DNA from: SZUA-320 sp963707875
GTDB lineage: Bacteria; Gemmatimonadota; Gemmatimonadetes; Gemmatimonadales; GWC2-71-9
Length of the DNA stretch: 64,000 nucleotides
Assembly (NCBI GenBank): GCA_963707875.1
Contig: CAVPRU010000001.1
Coordinates: 1,240,001 to 1,304,000 of the forward strand
Reading direction: 5' to 3'
Shown here: positions 19,218 through 27,171 of the stretch, piece by piece
Position numbering within the stretch: position 1 is the first letter of the stretch
How the letters are laid out: every line of letters starts with the position of its first letter
The notes under the pieces: model-generated
Seen by the model: only the letters and a program-made list of their open reading frames with translations
What the model was told of the DNA's origin: nothing
The model's database searches: none
Position numbers and translations under genes: made by a program

Positions 19218-19571
19218 ATGGCGCCCACCGATAAGCCCCTGGTCTGGTTGCGGGGCGAAGTGAAAACGCCTCCGTTCTCAGCCGCGGCCCGGATCGAAGC
19301 CGGCGTGCTGCTACGGCGCCTCCAGCGGGGGGAGCGGCTCAGCTTACCGCACTCGCGACCAATGCCCAGTATCGCTCCCCGGTGCCATGAACTCCGGATT
19401 CAGGATGCAGGAGCGACGTGGCGCATCATTTATCGCTTGGACTCGGACGCGCTGGTGATCGCCGAGGTCTTCGGTAAGAAGACGCCACAGACCCCGGCAA
19501 GTGTTATCGCGAACTGCCGCGATCGCCTGCGGCGGTATGACCGGATTGTCCAGGACACGGAGGAGGCATGA
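19218..19571 (+). CDS. higB: HigB/RelE-type toxin (integron cassette, reversed)
   Basis: About 117 residues from the ATG at 19218. It matches the phage-derived Gp49-like/HigB family: basic, ending in a segment CHELRIQDAGATWRIIYRLD and then VIAEVFGKKTPQTP, as in ribosome-dependent mRNA interferases. A longer upstream frame would read through the promoter and is rejected. It overlaps higA by four bases. The pair runs against the direction of the other cassettes, with its own promoter beside attC 8. Confidence 0.85.
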   Translation: MAPTDKPLVWLRGEVKTPPFSAAARIEAGVLLRRLQRGERLSLPHSRPMPSIAPRCHELRIQDAGATWRIIYRLDSDALVIAEVFGKKTPQTPASVIANCRDRLRRYDRIVQDTEEA

Positions 19572-19903
19572 ACAAGACCAAGCGCGACAAGTTGGAGGTC
19601 CACGGGTGGAAGATCGGAGAAACTGCTGAGTTTCTTGAGCTCACTCCGGAGGAAGCCGCCTACGTCGACCTAAAGCTTTCATTGACCGAGGCGCTGCGAG
19701 CCCGCCGTACTGCCAAGCACCTGACCCAGAAGGACTTGGCGAAACGCCTCGGATCGAGTCAGTCCCGCGTGGCCAAGATGGAGGCCGGTGATCCGTCCGT
19801 CTCCGTGGACCTCCTGCTGCGCTCCCTCCTGGCTCTCGGGGCTACGCCCCGCGACATCGCGTCGTCCTTCACCGGTCGGCGACGCACGCGCCAAGCCGTA
19901 TAA
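19568..19903 (+). CDS. higA: HigA-type Xre/HTH antitoxin (integron cassette, reversed)
   Basis: 111 residues. A helix-turn-helix of the Xre type occupies about 45-95 (TAKHLTQKDLAKRLGSSQSRVAKMEAGD, quoted in part). It would neutralise HigB and repress the palindromic promoter. Toxin-first order is characteristic of hig loci. Its TAA stop (19901-19903) lies inside the attC 7 heptamer GTATAAC. Confidence 0.88.
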   Translation: MNKTKRDKLEVHGWKIGETAEFLELTPEEAAYVDLKLSLTEALRARRTAKHLTQKDLAKRLGSSQSRVAKMEAGDPSVSVDLLLRSLLALGATPRDIASSFTGRRRTRQAV

Positions 19904-20007
19904 CGCCCTGCGCTTGAGCTGCGGGGTCCTGGTGAGGCCGCCGTGAAACCAGTGTTGAAACATAGCTCGCGGCGGCCGAGCCGTTCAGGGCCCCGGCAGC
20001 TCCAAGC
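19898..20007 (-). other. attC site 7, left part (split by an IS)
   Basis: GTATAAC (19898-19904), read on the minus strand as R' GTTATAC, is followed by arm GCGCTTGAGCTGC and its partner GCAGCTCCAAGCGC, one base longer. The remaining heptamer GTTAGCT (minus AGCTAAC) lies 1.4 kb away at 21378-21384, beyond an IS110-type element. Together they make one interrupted attC belonging to the TIR cassette. Confidence 0.7.
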
Positions 20008-21377
20008 GCGCCTCTGAAAGCGCGGTTGTCAATGGGTACACGTGCCCCTGGGACGACCGGGCCGCCCGCTGTCTGCACCCACCGAATATGCCAGCAGCTC
20101 CCTCAGGCCCAAGCGCAGCACGAAGCCGGCTTCACGCGCCTCTCCGGACGCCTCGGTCCAGGAACATCGTTCGAAGGAGGTGGCCCATTCGGGTTACCGG
20201 GGGCGCCGCGACCTACGCGGCGGAACCCAGCGCTTGCACCGGGCGCACCTCCAGCTTGTCGTGCTGCTGGAGCCACTCTTCGTAGCTCTAGCCTTCCTTC
20301 AAACACCAGTACAGATAGCAGCTCAGCTTCCGGGCCGCCGCCACCGTCGCCTTGGCCTTCCCCTTGGACCGGAGCAGGCGTTGGTAGTGCTCGCCGACCG
20401 GGCCCGGGCGCCAGCTTCAGGCTCTGGACGATCTCGATCAGGATCCATTTGAGCCAGGGACTGCCCGAGCGGCCGACGCCTCCGTGCGTCGTCTTGTCGC
20501 CCGAGCTCTGGGTGCTCGGCGTCAGCCCCGCGTAGGCCGCCAGTTGGTGACTGGTCCGGAAACGCTGGATGCTCCCGATCTCCGCCAACAGCAGCGCCGC
20601 ACCAAAGGTCCCGATCCCCGGCCAGGTCTGGAGCAGCTGCGGCCTGGGGATCCGCCCTGGACCAGACGCTGGACCCGCTGGTCCAGCCGCTTCACCCGCA
20701 CGTCCAGCAGACCTACCATCTCGAGCAACAGGTCCACCTGGATCCGGCCCATCTTCGTGAGCGCTACCGTCGCCAGCCATGCCCGGCCGGCCTTGCCGTA
20801 CAGATCCGTGACCTCGGCACGACAATTCTCCGCCGTCAGGTGGCCGTGGATCCGATTCTTGACGCTGGTCCGCAGCCGGACCAGGTACGCCCGCCCCCGC
20901 AACAGCTTCCGGTGGGCACGCAACTCCGGGCTCGGCACCCACACCGTCGGGAGCAGGCTCGTGCGCAACAGGTCAGCCAGCTTCCGGGCATCGATCGGAT
21001 CGGTCTTCGCCCGCGCCTGCCAGATCAGCTTGACCTGGTACGGATGAGCGGCCACCGCCGCGATCCCCGCCGCACTCAGCTGATCATGCAACCAGGCCCA
21101 GTACAGGGTCGCTTCCATCGCCACCGTCACCGCCCCACCCAACCGGGTCAGCCACGTCACCAGGGCCTCGGCATCCGCCGGCAGCCGCCGGTGCTCGGCC
21201 ACCACGGTCCCCGCGGTGTCCAACGCGCACGCGGTGATATATCGCTTGTGCAAATCCAACCCGACCCAGATCATGGGAGTCTCCTTGAGGGGCACCCGGG
21301 GAAGGTGCCGCCCGAACCGGAACTCCGCGAGATCTGCCGGAGCCGCCGCCGGGCCGCTCCGCGCTTTCATAAGGTCG
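20008..21377 (-). mobile_element. IS110/IS1111-type insertion sequence inserted in an attC
   Basis: About 1.37 kb. Perfect 11-bp subterminal inverted repeats TGAAAGCGCGG (20015-20025) and CCGCGCTTTCA (21359-21369) bracket a DEDD transposase. Subterminal repeats are a trait of the IS1111 subgroup, and one lineage (IS1111-attC) is known to insert specifically in integron attC sites, as here. The exact outer ends are not resolvable by eye because no target duplication is expected. Confidence 0.8.
20200..21274 (-). pseudogene. IS110-family transposase, frameshifted
   Basis: The N-terminal DEDD domain (starts MIWVGLDLHKRYITACALD at 21274, with MEATLYWAWLHDQL and AKTDPIDARKLADLL) is open to about 20660. 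It then shifts frame into the C-terminal Transposase_20 domain (WPGIGTFGAALLLAEIGSI, AYAGLTPSTQSSG). A second shift near 20410 is needed for KATVAAARKLSCYLYWCLKEG, where a stop follows. As written the transposase is inactive, unless the shifts are assembly errors. Confidence 0.8.
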
Positions 21378-21384
21378 GGTTAGC
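21378..21384 (-). other. attC site 7, outer heptamer
   Basis: GTTAGCT on the plus strand (AGCTAAC on minus), seven bases after the stop of the TIR gene, in the place where an attC should begin. It is separated from its inner arms by the IS110-type element. Confidence 0.6.
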
Positions 21385-21390
21385 TGGTCG

Positions 21391-22002
21391 CTATTCCAGA
21401 CGGCACCGAGGACAACGCATCGGGGGACCCTCTTGGTCCGCGGGCGTGAACGTCATGTCGTATCCACACTGCTTGCACTCGATGTCAACGTCGGGGGCGC
21501 CCATGACCAAGCGACTCATGACGCGGTACCAGGGCCGCGACAGGTTCTGGTCCACTGGCCGGAGGCCGAGACTAGAGAGTAGAAAAGTCCGCACTCGTCC
21601 TTTGTCGCGCTCGTCGTGCTCAAATACTTGGCACTGGCGCAAGGCACGAGGCAACCCGCTGGCCGGGATTCCTTCCACGTAGACAAAGATCTTACCCGTC
21701 CGTTTGAGACCGCTGATGATGTCATTGTGAAAGCTGTCCCATTCGTACTTGACCCATTCGGACGTAATGTGCTCAGGACGGGTCGTTACTGCGATGAGGA
21801 CCTCCGCTTGATCGAGGGCTGCCTCGATGGCTGACTTGTAGGCGGACGTCCCGGAGGCTTCGAGGGACACATTGCTGAAGAACACCCGGAACCCATGGTC
21901 GGCGAGGAATTGGTACAGTTCTTGGGCGAGCGCGCTATCCCGCGTTACGCTCCCATCGTGACCGAGATTCTTGAATGAGATGAAAACCTGATAGGAACTC
22001 AT
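21391..22002 (-). CDS. TIR-domain protein with C-terminal zinc ribbon (integron cassette)
   Basis: 203 residues. An N-terminal TIR fold spans about 3-150: SYQVFISFKNLG (strand A), GFRVFFSNVSLEASG (strand B/BB loop) and SEWVKYEWDSF, whose E87 fits the catalytic Glu of NAD-cleaving TIR domains. The C-terminus has two Cys pairs (CKQCG near 178, CPRC near 198), a zinc ribbon. TIR proteins in bacteria commonly act in antiphage defence by depleting NAD or making signals. No separate sensor or effector is in the cassette, so it may be a stand-alone protein. It is flanked by attC 6 upstream and the split attC 7 downstream. Confidence 0.82.
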   Translation of the reverse strand: MSSYQVFISFKNLGHDGSVTRDSALAQELYQFLADHGFRVFFSNVSLEASGTSAYKSAIEAALDQAEVLIAVTTRPEHITSEWVKYEWDSFHNDIISGLKRTGKIFVYVEGIPASGLPRALRQCQVFEHDERDKGRVRTFLLSSLGLRPVDQNLSRPWYRVMSRLVMGAPDVDIECKQCGYDMTFTPADQEGPPMRCPRCRLE

Positions 22003-22026
22003 CTACGGCCTCAGACTAGTCGGGCC

Positions 22027-22101
22027 AGCTAACGGCTTACAAATCAGCTGCGGACGGGCCGCGCAGCGGCACGGCCGGCAGGCTGCATTTGTAGGTTAGA
22101 C
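22027..22101 (-). other. attC site 6
   Basis: 75 bp. Minus-strand R'' GTCTAAC (22101-22095) and R' GTTAGCT (22033-22027). The arms TACAAATCAGC and GCTGCATTTGTA pair with one unpaired base in the right arm, which sets the orientation on the minus strand. Confidence 0.88.
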
Positions 22102-22109
22102 AGCCACTC

Positions 22110-22601
22110 CTATTGGGCAATCGAATCAACACCCAGTTGCTGACGCAGACCCAGGAAATCACCTTGTTCCCAGACCTCCACGATTCTGCCATCGGCAAGC
22201 CTATAGATGGCAATGATCCCGAGCGTCACGCTTTTCCCGGTCGCTGGGATTCCCTGGAAGTCGCCGAGGTGAGTCCCACGATCCGTGGCGCGAAGGATGA
22301 CCTTGTCGTCGACGGCGAGCAGATCTTCGATCTCGTGGGTCAGATCGGGAAACGACGTGTAGAACATCCGGGCGAAAGTTTCGGTCTCCTGGCGGCCCAT
22401 GGTGCCGCCTGGGAAATGCACCACCAGATCAGGCGAGAAGACGCTATCGAACGCTGCCCAGTTTCCACTATCCATGCCATCGAGTAGCCGCCGCACCACC
22501 TGTTTGTTTGCCTCGAGGCGCTCCTGTTGCGCTGCCGGAGCGCAAGAAGCAAGGATGAGCAAGAGAGCCGTTGAACCGAGGAACAAGCTTCTTGGGGACA
22601 T
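22110..22601 (-). CDS. SnoaL-like (ester cyclase) lipoprotein (integron cassette)
   Basis: 163 residues with a signal and lipobox (LLLILASCAP), then an NTF2-like fold of the SnoaL/ester-cyclase type: VVRRLLDGMDSGNWAAFDSVFSPD, FYTSFPDLTHEIEDLLAVDDKV and GTHLGDFQGIPATGKSV. These folds bind small hydrophobic ligands; the activity here is unknown. Cassette-style spacing puts the stop a few bases before attC 6. Confidence 0.85.
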   Translation of the reverse strand: MSPRSLFLGSTALLLILASCAPAAQQERLEANKQVVRRLLDGMDSGNWAAFDSVFSPDLVVHFPGGTMGRQETETFARMFYTSFPDLTHEIEDLLAVDDKVILRATDRGTHLGDFQGIPATGKSVTLGIIAIYRLADGRIVEVWEQGDFLGLRQQLGVDSIAQ

Positions 22602-22664
22602 GCACGGATCCTCCTAGTTGGGGTTCCGGAGCGACATTGCAGCGAGCACAGATCTCTGGGGCCG

Positions 22665-22792
22665 TCTAACGTCGTGCGCTTCTGCGGCGGGGCCTATCGA
22701 GGGGCTCGGCCGGCGTCCAGCGTTAGTCAAAGACATCCGGCGGCGGCCGAGGCGGTTCAGGCGCTCCCGGCAGCAGCAAGCGCGGGTTAGGC
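22665..22792 (-). other. attC site 5
   Basis: 128 bp. Minus-strand GCCTAAC (22792-22786) and GTTAGAC (22671-22665). Arms GCGCTTCTGC and GCAGCAGCAAGCGC pair, with extra bases in the right arm. It closes the gene-poor cassette and opens the SnoaL cassette. Confidence 0.82.
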
Positions 22793-23437
22793 CGCAATCA
22801 GGTACCGATGTTCTCGGCTGTTCATCAGCCCCGAGCTTTCCCGACCATCGAGCATCGGGGGCAGGGGCTGGCCGGCTCATCGCCGATGAGTCATTGGAGT
22901 AGTCCCGAGACCAGCCGCGATTAAGCCTTCGAGGTGCGGCGTGGCGAGCAAATCGTTAGCGCAGCGCACGATACGATCCACGGAGCGCCTGATCCGTCTG
23001 TTATGAAATGCCGATCATCTCTCGGACGCAGACGTGAGCCAGACTGTATGGAGGGGGATCTTCTTTACGCGCCGACATCACCAGATACCGGCAACGAGCA
23101 GGACAGCCGGTGATCACGACAGCGGCTGGAACTGTGGTCACTGCGGTCAACTGCCCGAAGAGCGATCATCGGCGGCTAAGGTGATGAGGATGCCAGGTGC
23201 GAAACGATCGCGGCTGTTCTAGGCTGGATCGCACCAAGGTCTGATGTCACGAACGAGCCACGGTCAGGGTTCCATGGACAAAGTGGCGCATTGGTGATTC
23301 GCAACACCTCTCTCTTCGAGCAACGTGCGTTCTTCTCACATTGATACCTCCTATTGGCTCAGACCCCCTCACACTGGGACGCGGACGCTCCGAGTAAGCG
23401 CCCAGATCGACGGTCCTCATGAAGTCGGCGCATTGCG
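22793..23437 (-). other. Gene-poor cassette with a BrnT relic
   Basis: 645 bases between attC 5 and attC 4 with no credible complete gene on either strand. On the minus strand near 23000-23095 a short frame reads YLVMSARKEDPPPYS and runs to a stop, resembling the C-terminal core of BrnT (VIRVMSARKADR in the neighbouring cassette). Twenty bases (CTTTACGCGCCGACATCACC) are identical to the intact brnT. It is probably a decayed BrnT cassette. Confidence 0.5.
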
Positions 23438-23536
23438 GCCTAACGGCTTACAAATCAGCGGCGAGGGTCCACCGCGGGGCTCGGCTCGGGGTACCCAGTG
23501 TTCGTCGCCCTCGGCCGCTGCATTTGTTTGTTATGC
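23438..23536 (-). other. attC site 4
   Basis: 99 bp. Minus-strand GCATAAC (23536-23530) and GTTAGGC (23444-23438). Arms TTACAAATCAGCGG and CCGCTGCATTTGTTTG pair, again with one extra base on the right arm. The brnA stop codon lies within GCATAAC. Confidence 0.88.
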
Positions 23537-23761
23537 CGCTCCCGCCTTGGAACCCCGCCACTTGAGATCCAGGCGCCGATGGTTGGCGGCACAGTCCCGG
23601 AGATACAGATTGATCAGCGTCTGGTACGGAATGTCAGACTCCATCGCCAATGTCTTGAAGTAGTCCACAGTAGCCGCGTCCAGGCGGATGGTGACTGGCT
23701 TCTTGAGCAGTTTGGCGTAGGGATTCGGCCGTCCCTTGGAAAAGTCGTAGCGGTCTTTCAT
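23531..23761 (-). CDS. brnA: BrnA-type antitoxin (integron cassette)
   Basis: 76 residues. The core KPVTIRLDAATVDYFKTLAMESDIPYQTLINLYLRDCA (quoted in two parts) is the ribbon-helix-helix of BrnA. It binds BrnT and represses the pair. It overlaps brnT by four bases, and its TAA lies inside the attC 4 heptamer. Confidence 0.9.
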   Translation of the reverse strand: MKDRYDFSKGRPNPYAKLLKKPVTIRLDAATVDYFKTLAMESDIPYQTLINLYLRDCAANHRRLDLKWRGSKAGAA

Positions 23762-24054
23762 GGGTTCCGGTCCCCCTCGTACTGCTGGCGCTCCATGCGA
23801 TCTGCTTTACGCGCCGACATCACCCGGATCACCGAGTCTGACGCGCGATAGCAGTGCACCACGACCAGCAGCCGGCTGGTGGCACTCACGCCAAGCAGGA
23901 TGAAGCGATCCTCCTCGGCCGAGTGCTCTGGGTCATCGATGATGAGACCATGTTCGTCCGCGAACACGGTCTGTGCCTCACTGAACGACACGCCATGCTT
24001 GCGCAGGTTGGCCGCAGCTTTCCGCGGATCCCACTCAAACCGAAGGTCGCTCAT
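23758..24054 (-). CDS. brnT: BrnT-type RNase toxin (integron cassette)
   Basis: 98 residues of the BrnT family, a RelE-like ribonuclease: FEWDPRKAAANLRKHGVSFSEAQTVF, then RFILLGVSATSRLLVVVH and RVMSARKADRMERQQYE. It comes first in the operon, as usual for brnTA. An AT-rich upstream stretch (24055-24095) carries the palindromes TGTACGTACA and TGTACA just before the ATG, a likely autoregulatory operator. Confidence 0.92.
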   Translation of the reverse strand: MSDLRFEWDPRKAAANLRKHGVSFSEAQTVFADEHGLIIDDPEHSAEEDRFILLGVSATSRLLVVVHCYRASDSVIRVMSARKADRMERQQYEGDRNP

Positions 24055-24095
24055 GGCATAATGTACATATAGTGTACGTACAACACAATGGCTAC
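24055..24095 (-). promoter_or_regulatory. Probable brnTA promoter/operator
   Basis: An AT-rich stretch just upstream of brnT. On the minus strand it reads TTGTGTTGTACGTACACTAT then ATGTACATTATG before the ATG. The perfect palindromes TGTACGTACA and TGTACA are ten bases apart, fitting a dimeric BrnA-type repressor. The -10 and -35 elements cannot be fixed by eye. Confidence 0.5.
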
Positions 24096-24136
24096 CCTGG
24101 ACTAGGCGCCCGGCCCACAGAGCTCATACTCTCGCG

Positions 24137-24234
24137 GCATAACGGCCTGCGCATGACCCGCCGAGCGCGCGACAGGAATCCTACATTTCGCTACCGCCCG
24201 GCGCGCTCGGTCGGGTCCATGCGCTTGTTAGACG
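24137..24234 (-). other. attC site 3
   Basis: 98 bp. Minus-strand GTCTAAC (24234-24228) and GTTATGC (24143-24137). GCGCATGACCCG and CGGGTCCATGCGC pair with an extra base, plus a long CCGAGCGCGC stem. The stop codon of the methyltransferase gene is part of GTCTAAC. Confidence 0.88.
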
Positions 24235-27110
24235 GCGACCTTTCTAACCCGGACCACCCTGTTCTCCGTAATGGCATTCTTATTGTGGAGTAGGTTCTCA
24301 GTGGTTACGTCGATCCGGAGCTCCTCTACCAGAGTCAATCCTTGGTGTACGGCGGTATCACGAATGAAATCAGTTGTTGGGATACGTAGCGTCCGCCCGT
24401 TAACCTGTGTTGTGCTATCCCCTACAACCAACAGCATATCTGCACCGGGACGCATTACTCGAACACACTGCGTCAGAACAGCCGCCATGTCGCCGAAGAA
24501 CCGGAGCAGGAGACTCGGGCGATTCCGCTTGCGAAATCCGACATCCTCAGAGCGGGTGCTCTTAAGGAGGCCTTGAAGGAACCGGATCACGGTTGTGGGC
24601 AGGTGCCCATCGTTGCCCTTGCCCCCTAACGCTGCCTCCAAGCTTTTCCGGTCTCCGGTAGTGATTTCTCTGGAGCCGGTAAGGTCCATCTCAAGCGGTC
24701 GGCGGTCTGTTGATGTTAGCCCGAACAGCAGGAGCAGGGAGAGTCGATCGGTGTCGATGTAGGGCAGTGCGGTAGCGTAAGGCGGACTGGTAAGGACGCA
24801 ATCAACTGAATTGGATTCCGCACCTAGCGCAGAGTAGGCCGCTTCCCCCCTGGCGTCCCCATGTACGACAGAGGCTTCGGGGAATGGGAATGGGCTGAAG
24901 CCCCTAGTCGCCCAGAAATGCTCCAGGCGGTTCATCTGCTCATCTAGGTGCCGCAGGAACTGACCTGACACATCGGCGTCCTTGAGTGGCTCCTTTCTGC
25001 GACGGATACGCAGATCGCGTGGATCTTGATGTGATATGTCGCGAATTATGCTGCTGAGAATTACCTCGAGGTACTCCCGCAATACTCCTGTGCTGCTTTC
25101 CCGTACCGTTCGCAGCACTGTGTTGAGCTTTGTTGCAATCGGGCGAGCAAACCACGAAAGTATTTCGTCGTGCGCTGACTCAGGGAACTGCTCGAGCTCG
25201 CCTGCAGACTTCCTAGACGCGCCACCTAGGGCCTCCCTAACCGCGCCTACTGCAGCGAGCACAAGATCTGGGTCAACGTCAAGGATGCCGACCTTTGCTC
25301 TCGCAATCTTGGCGGCTAATGGATTCAGATCGCAGCCACAGGCCCGCAGTCCATTCAGCCTGGCCTCGAGTAGTGCTGTACCACTCCCGCAGAACGGATC
25401 GAGCACAGTGGCCCCAGCTTCGACGCCAACCAAGTTTAGGAGGCTCTTCGCCAACTGGGGATAGAACTTCCCCTTGTATGGGTGGATCCCATGAGAGACA
25501 TACTTGGGGTCTTTCCGCCGGGACAGTGGGTCATCGTACCCGTTCTCGAGAATCTTCTGCCAAGTCGGCTCGATGGCTCCACCGGGGTATTGCAGGCCGA
25601 CCGTGAAGGTCAGTCGCTTTGCTGCCCCTGCGAGGCTGGCAGGAATAGTAGCTCTTACCTTCGAGGAGTGAGCGCCCACCAATGATTGAAACTCCCGATC
25701 ACGTAGAGTTTCTTCAAAGTTCCACAGGCGGTACTTGGGCCGGACGAGTCCGACAGTAGCCTTGTTGAGAGGGCGCTTGAGGATGAGGAGTTTCTCCGAT
25801 GTTGCGCGCCTCGCCGCTGCCACGAACGAGCGACGTGTTTCGTGGATCGGACGTGTGATGATCGCGTCTGTCTCGAACCCCAACCCTTCCGCGGCGCGGG
25901 ACATCTCCTCCGCCGTGTTATATGTCACTCCGCCATACACTGAATCCCCCAAGACGAATACCGCGTAGCAGCCGGGCCGTAGGACACGGTACGCACCTTC
26001 AATACACGGCAGCAGATCATTCAAGTACTCAGCAAAACCGGTTCCATCCCTTTGGTGTCGGAGGTGAGAGCCAATCTCGACGCCTGCGAGATCCCGTGGA
26101 TCGAAGCCAAGCCAGAATAGCCTAAAACGGTGGTACAAGTGGTAGTCAGTGGCGTTTCCATATGGGGGCGATGTTACTATCAAATCGACTGAGCACTCCG
26201 GAAGTACGGAGGTTTGGAGATTGCGTGCGTCGGCACATCGGAAGGTTGCGACGCCGTAACGGACCACTGCAGACGTTGCGTCAACCCTCCGCACGAGGGC
26301 GTCCAAGGCTGCAAGGTATGCAGCAAGTGTTTTTCCAATGGGAATCTTGCGAGGCCTACTCGCGTACCGGGTTTCGGAGTCCTGGAAGGACGCCCCAGCA
26401 ACGACTCTCGACAGGGCTAGTTGCGCGACATCCTGAGCGGTGCCGTTCATATTCGCGCATGCGGACCGGACAAGCGCTAACTCGCCACAGCTTGAGGGCG
26501 GAAACCACTTCTGGATGTTCGGGATGCTCGGAACGAAGTCTCCAAAACTCTTCAAGAAGGCATGATCATCCTGAGGGAGCTTGTCTAAGTGTCCGGCGAC
26601 CAGTGCTCTCAAAGAGCGCAGCTGGGCACGAGACTCCGCCCCGATTCGAGCTGTTTTGACGCGGCCAATGAGTGCGGAAAGCGGATTTGCATCCACGCTC
26701 ACCGCTCGGCGCCCGAGGCGCAACGCCTCAAGTGCCGTCGTCCCGCTCCCTCCGAATGGGTCAAGTACAACATCGCCGCGCCGCGACATGTGCCGGATCA
26801 CCGTCGCGGGGATCTGCGGTATGAACTTAGCGGGGTATGGGTGAACGTCGTGCGAAAGGTATGTCGTGTCCGCGTCCGTGAAGGCCCAATCGACGGCTCG
26901 CATCCGCGCGACAGGATCTCCTCCCGAATCCTCCTCGGCCGGGGCGGCCTCATAATCTGTCCTACTGTCGACGAGCAGGAGGTCAAGCTGCTCTTCGAAC
27001 CAATCGGAAACGGTGACCCCTCGTTCCCGCAAGACCCTTTGCAGTGCCCTTTTCCGGCCGCTCTCGGTTTCGAGGATGACCTTATCTTTCTGCCCCAATG
27101 CGACCCCCAA
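24228..27110 (-). CDS. Double-headed DNA methyltransferase (integron cassette)
   Basis: 960 residues with two complete amino-methyltransferase domains in one chain. Each half has a [HG].HPYP/K.KF.PQ lead-in, a SAM-binding loop (DPFGGSGTTALEA near 115, DPFCGSGTALLEA near 570) and a catalytic TSPPY motif (TSPPYGNATDYH near 318, TSPPYATALPYI near 790). The SPPY form is typical of N4-cytosine methylases, though some N6-adenine enzymes use it. Two heads suggest protection of both strands of an asymmetric target. Sixty bases separate it from the PLD-nuclease gene, its likely restriction partner, with no attC between. Confidence 0.9.
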   Translation of the reverse strand: MGVALGQKDKVILETESGRKRALQRVLRERGVTVSDWFEEQLDLLLVDSRTDYEAAPAEEDSGGDPVARMRAVDWAFTDADTTYLSHDVHPYPAKFIPQIPATVIRHMSRRGDVVLDPFGGSGTTALEALRLGRRAVSVDANPLSALIGRVKTARIGAESRAQLRSLRALVAGHLDKLPQDDHAFLKSFGDFVPSIPNIQKWFPPSSCGELALVRSACANMNGTAQDVAQLALSRVVAGASFQDSETRYASRPRKIPIGKTLAAYLAALDALVRRVDATSAVVRYGVATFRCADARNLQTSVLPECSVDLIVTSPPYGNATDYHLYHRFRLFWLGFDPRDLAGVEIGSHLRHQRDGTGFAEYLNDLLPCIEGAYRVLRPGCYAVFVLGDSVYGGVTYNTAEEMSRAAEGLGFETDAIITRPIHETRRSFVAAARRATSEKLLILKRPLNKATVGLVRPKYRLWNFEETLRDREFQSLVGAHSSKVRATIPASLAGAAKRLTFTVGLQYPGGAIEPTWQKILENGYDDPLSRRKDPKYVSHGIHPYKGKFYPQLAKSLLNLVGVEAGATVLDPFCGSGTALLEARLNGLRACGCDLNPLAAKIARAKVGILDVDPDLVLAAVGAVREALGGASRKSAGELEQFPESAHDEILSWFARPIATKLNTVLRTVRESSTGVLREYLEVILSSIIRDISHQDPRDLRIRRRKEPLKDADVSGQFLRHLDEQMNRLEHFWATRGFSPFPFPEASVVHGDARGEAAYSALGAESNSVDCVLTSPPYATALPYIDTDRLSLLLLFGLTSTDRRPLEMDLTGSREITTGDRKSLEAALGGKGNDGHLPTTVIRFLQGLLKSTRSEDVGFRKRNRPSLLLRFFGDMAAVLTQCVRVMRPGADMLLVVGDSTTQVNGRTLRIPTTDFIRDTAVHQGLTLVEELRIDVTTENLLHNKNAITENRVVRVRKVAV

Positions 27111-27171
27111 TGAGCTTCTGGGGTAATATGACTAATCCCCAGAAACGGTGCAAGGGGGGGGCGCCACCCAA

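Noticed and set aside
20026..20535. Plus-strand frames opposite the IS110 transposase
   Set aside because: They are antisense to recognisable transposase C-terminal motifs.
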